From contig CAVSHN010000017.1 of the NCBI GenBank assembly GCA_963727755.1, forward strand, positions 248,001 to 312,000: DNA of 64,000 nucleotides, read 5' to 3'. This stretch comes from DASYAN01 sp963727755. GTDB lineage: Bacteria; Chloroflexota; Ktedonobacteria; Ktedonobacterales; Ktedonobacteraceae. The translations under genes were made by a program, and so were the position numbers. The notes under the pieces are model-generated. The model was given only the letters and a program-made list of their open reading frames with translations, did not search any database and was not told where the DNA came from. Below, in pieces: positions 19,707 to 29,296 of this stretch; within the stretch, counting starts at the first letter, position 1; each line of letters starts with the position of its first letter.

Positions 19707-20662
19707 TTATTGCATTAAGGTATCAATAAGATCGTCACCCAAGTCTTGAGTTGATCCAGGGTAGGGAAGATTGTACGCACTATACTTACTCTGATCTGCT
19801 TCAGGGTGAGGTCCTGATACTGCAACTTTTCCTTCTCTGTACCTTGCGACCGCAGCAGCAACTTCGCCATTTGAGTATGTTGCTAGAACAGTGACATCAG
19901 ATGTTCTAGGGGTGAGGATGAAAGAGGGACCATCCTGGAAATACATTTGTCGCACTTTTCCTTGCCATGTAATAGGGATAACTGTATCTGATGCACTTGT
20001 TGTTGAGGCTCCAGGTTCATTAATGTATTCTCTTGCCTTAACTGGAAACAGACCGAAACTCGTCTTTGCCTGCAAGGTATCCCCCCATGCATACTCCGAT
20101 GAAGCGACCTCCATTTTTAACAAATTTTCGAATGGCAGGGATATCCCTTTTCTGCGCTGCAGAGCACGGTGGTATCATCACCGGTTGCACCGGGCTCGGC
20201 AAAAATTTTCACACCAGGCATTGCCAACCCAGCTTGTACAGAAATACTTTCGCTTGGTCCAACCAGCAATACTTTAAAATGCCACTTTGCATCGTTTTGA
20301 ATCATTGTGGCAAGAGTTTGTGAACAGCAGTTTGTTGAGGCATCATGATAGACAAGTGCTATCGGTTGGACACTTGTAGAACTCGATGTGGTTGAGCATG
20401 GATTTAGGGGGGGTGTTGCAATGACAGTTCCGAAACTTGATTGCACGCTCACTGCCCCGGTCGCGTTACATGATACTTGAGAAGGGGATACTGGTACGAC
20501 TGGTTCTTGCGATTGTGTCCCGCACTGCTGCAAAAACAAAGGCAAAACAAAAAATACCATAAAAGTTTTATCGGCGTTTTTCAGAGTACTTTTCACTATT
20601 CTCTGGATTTTTTTCGCTGAATGAATGATGTTGAATGGTAAAACCGACAGACTTCCTCGCAT
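19707..20662 (-). pseudogene. BPL_N-domain (glutamine-amidotransferase-like) lipoprotein gene, frameshifted copy
   Basis: Nearly identical over most of its length to the gene at 20858-21697. This copy retains an N-terminal signal region ending LPLFLQQCGTQS, a lipobox-like sequence, which suggests export and lipid anchoring. The start is placed at the ATG at 20662, after AGGAAG. Around 20160 it has one base more than its neighbour and the frame is lost just before the nucleophile-elbow region; the remainder (19707-20123) is in another frame. Domain: biotin-protein-ligase N-terminal-like, a class I glutamine-amidotransferase fold, with GPHPEADQS near the end. If the extra base is an error, this would be the more complete of the two genes. 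Confidence 0.7.
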
Positions 20663-20857
20663 AACTTTTCTTCCTATCTTTCCTTTCACTAAACGTTAGC
20701 AAATGACGGCTGTTTTCGCTCCGTTTTTGCTCACGAAAAAATGCTATCTGAGACTATCTCCTTTTCCATTGGCTTTCTCACCTCAGTGCAAGTGTCAAGG
20801 GCGATTATATCATAATTCTCTCCTTACAATCCTTATTTCTAAGGATGTAAACTTTGA

Positions 20858-21697
20858 TTATTGCATTAAGGTATCAATAAGATCGTCACCCAAATCTTGA
20901 GTCGATCCAGGATAGAGAAGATTGTATGCACTATACCAACTCTGATCTGCTTCAGGGTGTGGTCCTGATACTGCAATTTTTCCTTTTCCGTACCTTGCGA
21001 CCGCAGCAGCAACTTCGCCATTTGAGTATGTTGCCAGAACAGTGACACCAGATGTTCTAGGGGTGAGAATGAAAGAGGGGCCATCCTGGAAATACATTTG
21101 CCGCACTTTGCCCCGCCATGTAATAGGGATAACTGTATCTGCTGTATTTGCTGTTGATGCTCTAGGTCTCTTAATGTATTCGTTTGCCGGAACTGGAAAC
21201 AGACCGAACTCGTCTTTTCCTGCAAGGTATCCCCCCATGCATACCCCAAGGAAGCGACCGCCATTTTTAACAAATTTCCGAATGGCACGGATATTCCCTT
21301 TCTGCGCTGCAAGCGAGGTGGTGTCATCACCGGTTGCACCGGGCTCGGCAAAAATTTTCACACCAGGCATTGCCAATCCAGCTTGTACAGAAATACTTTC
21401 GCTTGGTCCAACCAGCAATACTTTAAAATGCCACTTTGTGTTGTTTTGAATCATTGTGGCGAGAGCTTGTGCACAGCCGTCTGTTGAGGCATCATGATAG
21501 ACAAGTGCTATCGGTTGAACATTTGTAGAACTCGATGTTGTTGAGCATGGATTTGGAGGGGTTGTTGGAATGACAATCTGTCTGTTGCCGAAACCTGCTC
21601 TTTGATGTCTTTTATGATGCCTTCCGAAACTTGATTGCATAACCCTCTCCGCATTTTTTTTGCCAGATATGCCATGAAGGACGATGGGTCTCTTCAC
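20858..21697 (-). CDS. BPL_N-domain (class I glutamine-amidotransferase-like) protein
   Basis: A 279-residue open gene with ALVYHDASTDGC, then GVKIFAEPGATGDD, the nucleophile elbow GGRFLGVCMGGYLAG (Cys in GVCMGG) and the C-terminal GPHPEADQSWYSAYN. The domain resembles the N-terminal domain of biotin protein ligase, a glutamine-amidotransferase fold found in several exported proteins of unknown role. Unlike its tandem copy it lacks a signal peptide: the first 40 residues (rich in Lys, Arg and His) do not match the neighbour, so its 5' end seems replaced. It may no longer be exported. Confidence 0.75.
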   Translation of the reverse strand: MKRPIVLHGISGKKNAERVMQSSFGRHHKRHQRAGFGNRQIVIPTTPPNPCSTTSSSTNVQPIALVYHDASTDGCAQALATMIQNNTKWHFKVLLVGPSESISVQAGLAMPGVKIFAEPGATGDDTTSLAAQKGNIRAIRKFVKNGGRFLGVCMGGYLAGKDEFGLFPVPANEYIKRPRASTANTADTVIPITWRGKVRQMYFQDGPSFILTPRTSGVTVLATYSNGEVAAAVARYGKGKIAVSGPHPEADQSWYSAYNLLYPGSTQDLGDDLIDTLMQ

Positions 21698-21773
21698 GTC
21701 TGTGGTTCATGGTGTACCACTACCTGTGCCAACTCACTGACCACCTAGACTCAAGATTGATTCTCAATAACTT

Positions 21774-22199
21774 TCAAATGAACAAGTCAGCGTGTACATG
21801 AAACCGACGTGCTAAATTCTTCGCTACCTCTTTGCTTATAGCTCGTTTTCCACTCAGAATTTCCGATATTCGACCTTGAGAAGCACAATCTGCAAGATCT
21901 TCCTGCTTAAGTCCGTGCTGATCCATCAAAAAGCGCAAGATCTCATGCGGTTTTGATTCTGGTATTGGATAGTGCTCATCCTCATAGACCTTTACTTGAT
22001 CTGCTAAGTAATCAAGTACATCAGCAAGGGGATGATCTTCATCATCTCCAATTTCATCAAGCAGGGTTTCAATAATTGCACTAGCTCGTTCATAGTCTGC
22101 TTTGGTACGAACTGAAGTTACACCTACGAGTTCCTTGAACGGCTTCCAAACCTGAAAGATTGCTTTGGGCTCCGGTATAGCCATTGATGTGTATTCCAT
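21774..22199 (-). CDS. higA: antitoxin HigA
   Basis: A 141-residue protein with a C-terminal XRE helix-turn-helix: LRFLMDQHGLKQEDLAD then GRISEILSGKRAISKEVAKN. The N-terminal acidic region (YERASAIIETLLDEIGDDE) is typical of the larger HigA antitoxins. Its ATG overlaps the toxin stop (ATGA), and toxin-before-antitoxin order is the HigBA hallmark. It would neutralise HigB and repress the promoter upstream of higB. A second ATG six codons in (MAIPEP) is possible. Confidence 0.88.
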   Translation of the reverse strand: MEYTSMAIPEPKAIFQVWKPFKELVGVTSVRTKADYERASAIIETLLDEIGDDEDHPLADVLDYLADQVKVYEDEHYPIPESKPHEILRFLMDQHGLKQEDLADCASQGRISEILSGKRAISKEVAKNLARRFHVHADLFI

Positions 22200-22492
22200 C
22201 AGTTCTTCCTTTTCCAGTCATTGCGGTCATATTCTGCATGAGCGAGGACATTCCGAATATATACCTTATGTCGGTCATAATGGATAGATGCAATCAAACG
22301 ATACTTATTACCACCTATATTGAACACTGTTAGTTTGCCAACTTTATCAGCACTGGCAAATGTCTCCTGGAGATTGATAAAATCCCTAAAGACCTGTCTT
22401 TCCATCGTGTTGAACCAGTCCTGTAACAGACTTTGTGCATCTGGATGCTTTGTCCAGAAATCTACTAGTGTTGATTTAGTGATAACATGCAT
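22199..22492 (-). CDS. higB: toxin HigB, mRNA interferase
   Basis: A RelE-superfamily toxin of about 97 residues from the ATG at 22492: MHVITKSTLVDFWTKHPDA, then a core with FNIGGNKYRLIASIHYD and a C-terminal HAEYDRNDW, all HigB signatures. It is thought to cleave mRNA on the ribosome. An ATG 18 nt further up (22510) has no ribosome binding site and lies between the promoter boxes, so 22492 is preferred. That ATG is at or next to the predicted transcription start, hence possibly leaderless. Confidence 0.88.
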   Translation of the reverse strand: MHVITKSTLVDFWTKHPDAQSLLQDWFNTMERQVFRDFINLQETFASADKVGKLTVFNIGGNKYRLIASIHYDRHKVYIRNVLAHAEYDRNDWKRKN

Positions 22493-22498
22493 GGAGAT

Positions 22499-22526
22499 AT
22501 AATATCCCATTTTGAGATTTTGTCAA
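22499..22526 (-). promoter_or_regulatory. promoter of higBA
   Basis: TTGACA (22521-22526) and TATTAT (22499-22504), spacing 16 bp, read on the minus strand. The expected transcription start is about 22492, the toxin ATG itself. Confidence 0.7.
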
Positions 22527-22543
22527 ATGGCTCGTCACGAGGT

Positions 22544-22719
22544 GGTGTGCGGATGATTTTTGCAATGCCTCACCACACGAGAAATGGGCGCAATGAATTA
22601 GGCCCCTATATATCAGGCAATAAATTGCAAATAAGGCAATAAATTACACCATTGGTAGAGACCCGATTGATCGCGTCTGTTTCCCGTAGGCCTCTCCATG
22701 CAACAATCATCCGCACACC
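22544..22719. mobile_element. MITE-like element with 21-bp terminal inverted repeats
   Basis: GGTGTGCGGATGATT followed by TTTGCA at 22544-22564 is the reverse complement, with one mismatch, of 22699-22719. The 176-bp element has no coding capacity. Its interior contains two copies of GGCAATAAATT. No matching transposase is in the window. It sits upstream of higBA. Confidence 0.7.
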
Positions 22720-22771
22720 CCATTATTTTTTGACGCATAGAGTATGTCTATGTCCACTATAGTTCTAGCAA

Positions 22772-23042
22772 GCAAGGTTCTCTTCTCACCCAACTCCATC
22801 AAAATCAAACAATGTCGGCCCCGGCTGCCCCGCATCGCGCTTACCTGATTTCTTCTTTCCGTTATTGCTATCCTGCCCTGCCTCTATCTTCTTCTTACTC
22901 CCCTTCGCACTCTTAGCTCCCTTCTCATGTAATCCCTGTGCGACCTCCTCCTCATGCCGCGCATGATTAAGTAACAGCAACCGATCTAGCACCTATCACA
23001 TGTCCTGCTCACAAATCGTATAGCGCATCCCCTGCTTCGTCT
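22772..23042 (-). repeat. duplicated 3' end of drmMI (left copy)
   Basis: These 271 bp match 24335-24605 closely and encode the last 65 or so residues of the DrmMI methylase, including GKRDAGQPGPTLFDFDGVG and the same stop. No upstream part is present. The two copies, in the same orientation, bracket three small genes (23180-24296). Confidence 0.92.
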
Positions 23043-23066
23043 TCTGTGAGTCTGTGAGAAAGGGTA

Positions 23067-23095
23067 TTGAAAAGATTGAAGATATGTTCTATACT
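23067..23095 (+). promoter_or_regulatory. promoter of the DUF6941 gene
   Basis: TTGAAA (23067-23072) and TATACT (23090-23095), spacing 17 bp, about 85 nt before the ATG at 23180. Confidence 0.6.
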
Positions 23096-23179
23096 AGCTC
23101 TACCATTTGGATATATTTAGAGCTTGTGATCCAGAGGGTGATAAATTTATGATTGGTTAGACTGAAGGAGAAGAACAAG

Positions 23180-23605
23180 ATGGCTATTGAGAATAGTGGT
23201 CCTTATTTGGCTGCAGCTCTTATTTGTGAAAAGGTCCTTCAGGAGAAAGATGGAACGATAAGCATCATTCGGATGGTAGATCGTGTTACACTGACAGCTC
23301 CAGCGGCATTATCACCTGAGCAATTACCTCTTGTGCCTATCAATCTTTACGCTTTTATATCTCTCAAGTCAGGTAGTGCGAAAGGAAGAAGCACAATAAA
23401 GTGGCGGATAGAACCGCCATCAGGAATAGCATTGCCGGAGCAACTCCTTCCTGTCTTGTTTGAAGGTGAGGATCGGGGTGTTAACTTGACCTTAGCTCTA
23501 AATTTAGTGGTAGATCAGGAAGGATTATACTGGTTTGACGTTTTCCTAGAAGACCAGCTCCTTACACGTATTCCACTAAGAATTTTCTATCAACGGATAG
23601 GATAG
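23180..23605 (+). CDS. DUF6941 family protein
   Basis: A 141-residue protein starting MAIENSGPYLAAALICEKVL, with AGGAG 9 nt upstream of the ATG at 23180. The pattern (AALICEKVLQEKDGT early, EGLYWFDVFLEDQLLTRIPL at the end) is that of the DUF6941 proteins, small beta-rich proteins of unknown function. It ends exactly where the convergent neighbour ends, with no base between the two stop codons. Confidence 0.65.
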   Translation: MAIENSGPYLAAALICEKVLQEKDGTISIIRMVDRVTLTAPAALSPEQLPLVPINLYAFISLKSGSAKGRSTIKWRIEPPSGIALPEQLLPVLFEGEDRGVNLTLALNLVVDQEGLYWFDVFLEDQLLTRIPLRIFYQRIG

Positions 23606-23986
23606 TTAGGCAGACCGTTGTAAGTGAGTCTTGAAAACAGGCAAACTGTTGGGCACTGCTACCACTGTAGGATTAGCTAAGACTGGAATTGAAATATTTG
23701 GGTTTAATGTTCCGTATTTTATGTTATTTTCCGGAATTCCTATGACTTGTTTTTCCAAGTATGAGCGAAGTAAGTCATGCAACTCTTCTTCTGTCCAGTC
23801 TCCATGCGAAAATTCAGCAAGGTCAAGTTTGATGTCATAAACCAAGTCTGTTAGAACTGGATCTCCTATTCTATCTACATCCCATGTACTGGAGAAAAAC
23901 CAGTCTTTGAAGTCGCGAAGTGAAATTTCGTGCGATAGGTATTTAGCTAGTTGTTCACGAATTGTAAATTCGAGGGAACGAGACAT
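23606..23986 (-). CDS. conserved hypothetical protein
   Basis: 126 residues from the ATG at 23986 (MSRSLEFTIREQLAKYLSHEISL), with AGGAGG 7 nt upstream. The N-terminal half is helical and has WFFSSTWDVDR, and the middle has EFSHGDWTEEELHDLLRSYL. I recall similar small acidic proteins in Chloroflexota and Cyanobacteria but no function. Its start codon overlaps that of the divergent gene on the other strand by two bases. Confidence 0.6.
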   Translation of the reverse strand: MSRSLEFTIREQLAKYLSHEISLRDFKDWFFSSTWDVDRIGDPVLTDLVYDIKLDLAEFSHGDWTEEELHDLLRSYLEKQVIGIPENNIKYGTLNPNISIPVLANPTVVAVPNSLPVFKTHLQRSA

Positions 23987-24296
23987 GTCTGAACCTCCTG
24001 TAAAATTGGTTAGCGCAAGAGAACTGTGTAAACTGTTCAATGAAGGCAGGTACTGGGAACAAGTTAAAGAAGGTACACTACAACCTGTACTAAAGAAGAA
24101 TAAGCATCCAAGTTCTACTCGCGCTAATGAACCCTTTTGTACTCGTAGTCAATACATTATATACATAGACGCAAACGGAAAGAAAGTGGCAGGTGTGCAT
24201 CAGTATTTAAGAGCTGATGGTCAACTTGGTGCGTCAGGGCGTCCTGATCCAAAGGAACTACTTGTAGATGGTGTCTTGTATGTATTGGATCATTAA
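23985..24296 (+). CDS. conserved hypothetical protein
   Basis: 103 residues from the ATG at 23985 (MSEPPVKLVSARELCKLFN), with GAGGG 8 nt upstream. It contains RSQYIIYIDANGKKVAGVHQYL and ends VDGVLYVLDH. I do not recognise the family. An upstream in-frame start at 23907 is unlikely because it would overlap the divergent gene by 80 nt. Any promoter must lie inside that opposing gene. Confidence 0.55.
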   Translation: MSEPPVKLVSARELCKLFNEGRYWEQVKEGTLQPVLKKNKHPSSTRANEPFCTRSQYIIYIDANGKKVAGVHQYLRADGQLGASGRPDPKELLVDGVLYVLDH

Positions 24297-24348
24297 AGTA
24301 GTCCTTGTCGGTTCTACTAAGACTGGAAATGGGGGCAAGGTTCTCTCC

Positions 24349-27300
24349 TTACCCAACTCCATCAAAATCAAACAATGTCGGCCCCGGCTGCCCCGCATCG
24401 CGCTTACCTGATTTCTTCTTTCCGTTATTGCTATCCTGCCCTACCTCTATCTTCTTCTTACTCCCCTTCGCACTCTTTGCTCCCTTCTCATGCAATCCCT
24501 GTGTGACCTCCTCCTCATGCCGCATATGATTGAGCAACAGCAACCGATCCAGCACCTCGCGCCGAGCTTGCTCACAAATCGTATAGCGCATCCCCTGCTT
24601 CGTCTCATGGAAGCCATGCCCCAGCGCCAGATCATCCCACCCGTAGGCATGCGCAACCGCCTCATCCATCTCTTTGTGCAGTTCGCGCAGCTTGAGGATA
24701 TCGGCGGAATGCTCGTCTTGATCGTGGAAGTGGTTGTAGGTTTTGGTGAGCCCTTCCTGATTTGCTAGCATGATGGATTGGCGGTGGGTGTAGTAGCGTT
24801 CGCCGATGTCTTCGAGGCTGTCTGTGTTGAGTGGGAAGGGGAAGGTTTCAAAGCAGTCGGAAGGAGTATATTGCATATCCGATTTCAAGGTGGAGCTGTA
24901 GCTTCTTGCCCAACTTTCGTGAATATTTGATTGTAAGACTGCAAAGTGACAATTTGCAAATACAACAACTTTTTCGTTATAGATCCAGTTTTTAGGTACA
25001 TACGCCATTGAATGGATATTGGCAATCCTTGCTCTTACTAATACCTGTTCCATACCAGTAATTGTGGAGTAGAGTTCTGGTCGTGTACGTAAGAACCTCC
25101 ACCATATATCTTTGCCTATCTTGTCATTTTGTTTTTCTCGTTGTGGTTTGACTTTTTTTCTTACTATTTCTATGCAATCAGGATATGTTTCTACAATTTC
25201 TAAAGGCCAGTCGTGAAAGTTAATTACCCATCGGCTAGGTGACTGATCAGGGCGAGAGTTTAAATCTTCACCATTGAGATAAGGGAAGAGCACATCCTTG
25301 TTTCGCAGGTCTTTAGCAATGAGGGCTTGTGCTTCATCAGGGTTTAAAACAAAGCCCATACCAAGCACATAAGAACCAATGAAAGATTTATTTTGGTTTG
25401 CTGCAAGTACAAATGGTTTTCCTACAACATCTCCCGGTTGAGTTAGGAAAGGCGTAATAGTATTGACAGGCCTCTCATCTAGGAGGTAGCAACTCTTCCA
25501 TGTCCCATTCCTTAACCAAATATGAGCTACTTCCAAGCTTGCCTCTCCCGGCCACTTCCGACTTGGAATAGCGCGAGGAATGGTCCAGCCAGAAGCGACT
25601 ATCTGATCCAGTCCTACCTCACGTGTATCACCCTGAGCAATGGTATTGGTTGCTAGCAATGCACACATTGCTTCTTGCCTTGCCAATTTGGTTGCTCGTA
25701 AAAAGAAATACGAGCAAAGATCAGCACTGCCACGCTTCCCATGAGCCAGATATCCTACTAAATAGTCCCGATAGTCTGTGCCTAGCACGCCCGTGATCTT
25801 CTGTCCACCCTGAAATGGAGGATTCCCCACGATCGCCGCAAATCCAGCATCATCCCCCTTACCCACAAACACCTCAGGGAACTCCAGCGGCCAGTGGAAG
25901 GGATGCTTTCCCTTGAGCAGCGTATCAACTTCGGCACGTAATCTCGCAAACTCCGCGTTTTTCGCAGCCCAGCCAAAATCGGTTTGTGGTTGGTGGAGGG
26001 CCTCGTCGAAGGCTTTGGCGAGCACTCCGTATTCTAGGCCGAGCGTACCGTGGAGACTTTGGCGGCGTTTGGCATCACTTAAGGCAATGCCGATGAGCAT
26101 GTCTGCACCGAGCTTGACGATCTCTAAGGCTTGGTCGGCTTCTTTGAGGAGGCGCTCTTTTTGCTGGATAGCGGTGATGTCGAGGTCGGCAAGCATGGCG
26201 ATCTGGCGGCGTTTGTGGATGACGGTTGGGAGCACTTGCTGGATGACGGAGCTGATCCATGTGATCTGGGCGGTTTCACCGGATTTGGCGTCAAGGGAGC
26301 CGTTGTGCAATTGGCGTTCGTCGGCTCCTAGCAAGGAGTCGCCACAGCGCAGGTTGTGGTCCAGGAAGGTGAAGGGTTTGTTTTTGGCAAGCGTGATGAG
26401 CCAGAGCGAGAGTTTGGCCATTTCGACGGCCATGGGGTTTTTGTCGACTCCGTAGAGGCTGCGTTCACTGACCAGACGGCAGGCAACGGTGAGCCGCTCT
26501 TCACTATCGATGGGTATCAATTCTTCGGGTGACGCGTCCTGGGAGAGCTTGCCTTCCGGTGTGATCTGCGGTTTTGGCGCGTGGCCGTTGAGTTCACGTT
26601 GCCCGTTCAATTCGCGTTCGACGTTTTCCCAGGCTTGGACGAGTTTTTCGGAGAGGTAACGACAGGTCTGGACGAGGAAGGCTCCCGAACCCATGGCCAT
26701 GTCGCAGATACGCAGGTCGAGAATTTCGGCAGCGGTGCGCAGTTGCCATTGGTCACGCGGCCAGCCTTCGGCGGGTCCAAGGTAGACGAGAGGGTCAAGG
26801 GCGTGTTGGACGATGGGTTCGGTGAGGCTGCGTGGGGTGTAGTGCGTGCCCGTTGAGCGACGGTCGTCGCCTCGGGTGACGTAGATGGAGCCTGGGGTGA
26901 TGATGACGTAGTTGCCGAACGTGTCTTTGCGCAGCAGTCCCGCAAAGGGGAGAATACGTTCAAAGAGGTCTTGTTTGTTGTTACAGGCTTCCATCAGTTT
27001 GCTGCGCTCAGCCTGCTTTTCCAATAACTGGGACAGGTTTTTCTGGATGGTGGTGGCTTTGCGCCCGGTGATCTCTTCAAGGTACAGCAAGAGACTCTCT
27101 TCGCTCTTCTCTTTGTACTGCTCAAGCTCTTGGAGGATGGCTTCTGGCTCGCTGTCACTGGTTCCGATTAGACCCAAGATGGTGGCTTGGGCACGTCTGG
27201 CAGTATGGTCGAGCAGGCCTTCGTAGACGTGCCCAATTTGTTCAATGTCGAGGCCCCGGAAGGAGAGACGGCGCGGTTCGACGATGCCTCCAACACGCAC

Positions 27301-28555
27301 TTGTAGGTATTGCAGGGCGTTGAGGAGGTGCAGGACCGTGCGGTTGTCGATTTTGAGGGGACGGGCTGGCGTGTCTTGCCAGCTGGTGCCTATTGGACGG
27401 CCCTCCAAGAAGGGGAAACGGTCAGGATCGAAGAGTCGTCCTCCATAGGCTGGCAGGTGCAGATCTGGGTGCTCCACACCGCCGTAGACCATGCGGAAGA
27501 CGGCCAGCAGACGGCTCCAGGCATCACAACGATAACCCATGACGTCTTCACCCTGCTGATCGGCTTGCTCTTGCAACTGTTTGAGCAGGGTTGAGACGGC
27601 GTAGTTCTGATCGTAGAGCGGCTCTCCCAATGGCAGGAGATGACGCTCCTCAGCCGAGAGCAGGAAGACGAGACGCATCATTATTGTCAAGGCTGCTTCA
27701 TAGAGTTTCTTTTTCTCCGATGCCTGCCAGCAGTGAGGGCTGATCCATCTTCAGACGTCGATCTTCTTTGTCGAGCTGATCAAGGGTGTGCACAAGGGTC
27801 TCGACGGCTCGCAAGACCTGATCTCCTAGTTGATCGGTGACCTCTTGCTGCTTGAGAGCACTCTTGGTGAGCAAGGCCTCTAGGGTCTCATCGACAGGCA
27901 CGTTGAAGAAACGCGACATGCTCAGCAGGCTGCGAAAGGCTTGTAGCGTCAAAGGCTCTTCTGCCCATAATGAGGCGTCCCAGCTGTAGTAGCCCGTGGT
28001 TTCGTTGGCAGGGGCGTCGATGAGCATCCACTGCCGACCGTTGGTGAGTAAGCCCAATCGGACACTACTCTGGCGCAGTAGTTCCATCATGCGTGTCGCG
28101 GGTAAGCCGTTGCGCTGCTTGCCATCAAGCGGCTTGGAGAGGTCTTGCTTGTGGGGTGCGAGCTGGATGAGTAGACGCGGCTTTTGTTCGTAGGGCGAGC
28201 GAATGACCATCAGTGGACGCAGGATTTCACCACGTTCTTTGGATTCGTAGCAGCAATCGGCGGGGATCTGTTGGCCCTCCAGGATGGCATCGGGGCGCAT
28301 CTGGAGCACTTCTTCAAGCACGAAACGCAGCCATTGGGTGTGAATGGCTGGGTCTGGCTGAGGGCTTTCTTGGTTCTCGATCCATTCATCGTAGGCTAGG
28401 CGCACACGGTGACGGACTTGACTCTCGTCGTCGTTGAGGTCAAGGCCTTGAGGGAAACTTTCGAGCAGGACGGGCATGCTCAGGAAAGGACCGGAAATGT
28501 CGATTAGGGAAAGCCATTCGGCATGTTTGCGTGCTACGAGGCGGTCGGTTGACAT
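24349..28555 (-). CDS. drmMI: DISARM methylase DrmMI (Eco57I-type adenine methylase), one-base frameshift
   Basis: About 1400 residues when 28555-27698 and 27690-24349 are joined. One extra base in the T-run at 27710-27714 makes the N-terminal part stop; without it the protein reads GIGEKKLYEAALTIMMRLVF. Motif I is CDMAMGSGAFLVQTCRYL, followed by GVDKNPMAVEMAKLSLWL; motif IV is IVGNPPFQGGQ, an N6-adenine methylase. In class 1 DISARM this enzyme marks host DNA so that the DrmABD machinery spares it. The last 65 residues are Lys/Gly-rich and are duplicated at 22772-23042. It lies below drmD with the ATPase-DUF4276 pair between them. Confidence 0.87.
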
Positions 28556-28597
28556 CTGTGTAAGTGCATCCTTTCAAATATAATGGAACTTTCGTCG

Positions 28598-29284
28598 TTA
28601 TGCTCCTTGTGAATGATTCCAAGAAATAAAACTCAGCTCTGCTAAAATTCTTTTAAAATTCAAGAAAAATTCTCTGTATGAAGGAACTAAATATAATGTA
28701 TCTAAATTAATCTTACGTGCTAGAGATTCTTGGCGAGCACTAAAGTCCAGTTGTCTACGGCGATGAGGACGGTCAGAAAGCGCTCTCTGTATCACTTCAT
28801 TGAGAGTTCGTTTCGGATTCGCATCTCTTTCAACTTCAGCTGGCTTACTTGGAAGGCCCAGATTTTTGGGACTCATATCTGTTTCGATAACTGTGCGTAA
28901 AGCATTGTGATCTGCTAACATCCATGCCTCAATCATTTGAACTGGTATCACAGGTATCAAGTGTTTGCATACTTCTTCGTTGGTACAGGAAACCAAATTA
29001 AATCCCGGTTGAATACGTTCTGAGAGTGCCCGATCTGGAGTCCTATCATCAGCATCAGAGTGAACGATAAGAACATGATAGCCATAGACATGGTAAGCAG
29101 CGCTTAAAATACCATCTTCGCGACGTCGATCTTGCTGCTTAGGTACAATCATTGGTTCTGATACATCTACAAAGCCCTGCCCATGTTGAGCGATGATCCT
29201 TTCCGCAGTTCTGCGAATGATAGGTGGCAGAAAACGAGCGTCAGTTGAACCTTCTGCATAAAGTGCTAATAATAACATTTTCAT
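28598..29284 (-). CDS. DUF4276-like TOPRIM-fold protein, ATPase partner
   Basis: 228 residues from the ATG at 29284. LALYAEGSTDARFLPPIIRR, HVLIVHSDADDRTPDRAL and VQMIEAWMLADHNALRTVI supply the Glu, Asp-x-Asp and Glu/Asp pattern of DUF4276 and TOPRIM-like proteins. It begins 13 nt after the ATPase stop, so the two form a pair, inserted between drmD and drmMI. Likely the catalytic or effector half of the pair; activity is unproven. Confidence 0.65.
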   Translation of the reverse strand: MKMLLLALYAEGSTDARFLPPIIRRTAERIIAQHGQGFVDVSEPMIVPKQQDRRREDGILSAAYHVYGYHVLIVHSDADDRTPDRALSERIQPGFNLVSCTNEEVCKHLIPVIPVQMIEAWMLADHNALRTVIETDMSPKNLGLPSKPAEVERDANPKRTLNEVIQRALSDRPHRRRQLDFSARQESLARKINLDTLYLVPSYREFFLNFKRILAELSFISWNHSQGA

Positions 29285-29296
29285 TCAGATTTTACC

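Larger units (their letters stand above)
19497..20840. repeat. tandem duplication unit of about 1.26 kb
   Basis: The stretch 19497-19585 (containing TCAGTGCAAGTGT and TTATATCATA) recurs at 20759-20835, each lying below the 3' end of one BPL_N copy. The duplication thus includes the flank and the gene, and places two paralogues in the same orientation. Confidence 0.75.

Noticed and set aside
22786..22992. Independent 68-residue gene
   Set aside because: It is the copied C-terminus of drmMI without a start of its own.
25913..26455. 180-codon plus-strand frame
   Set aside because: Shadow of the drmMI coding region; Ser/Arg-rich and without motifs.
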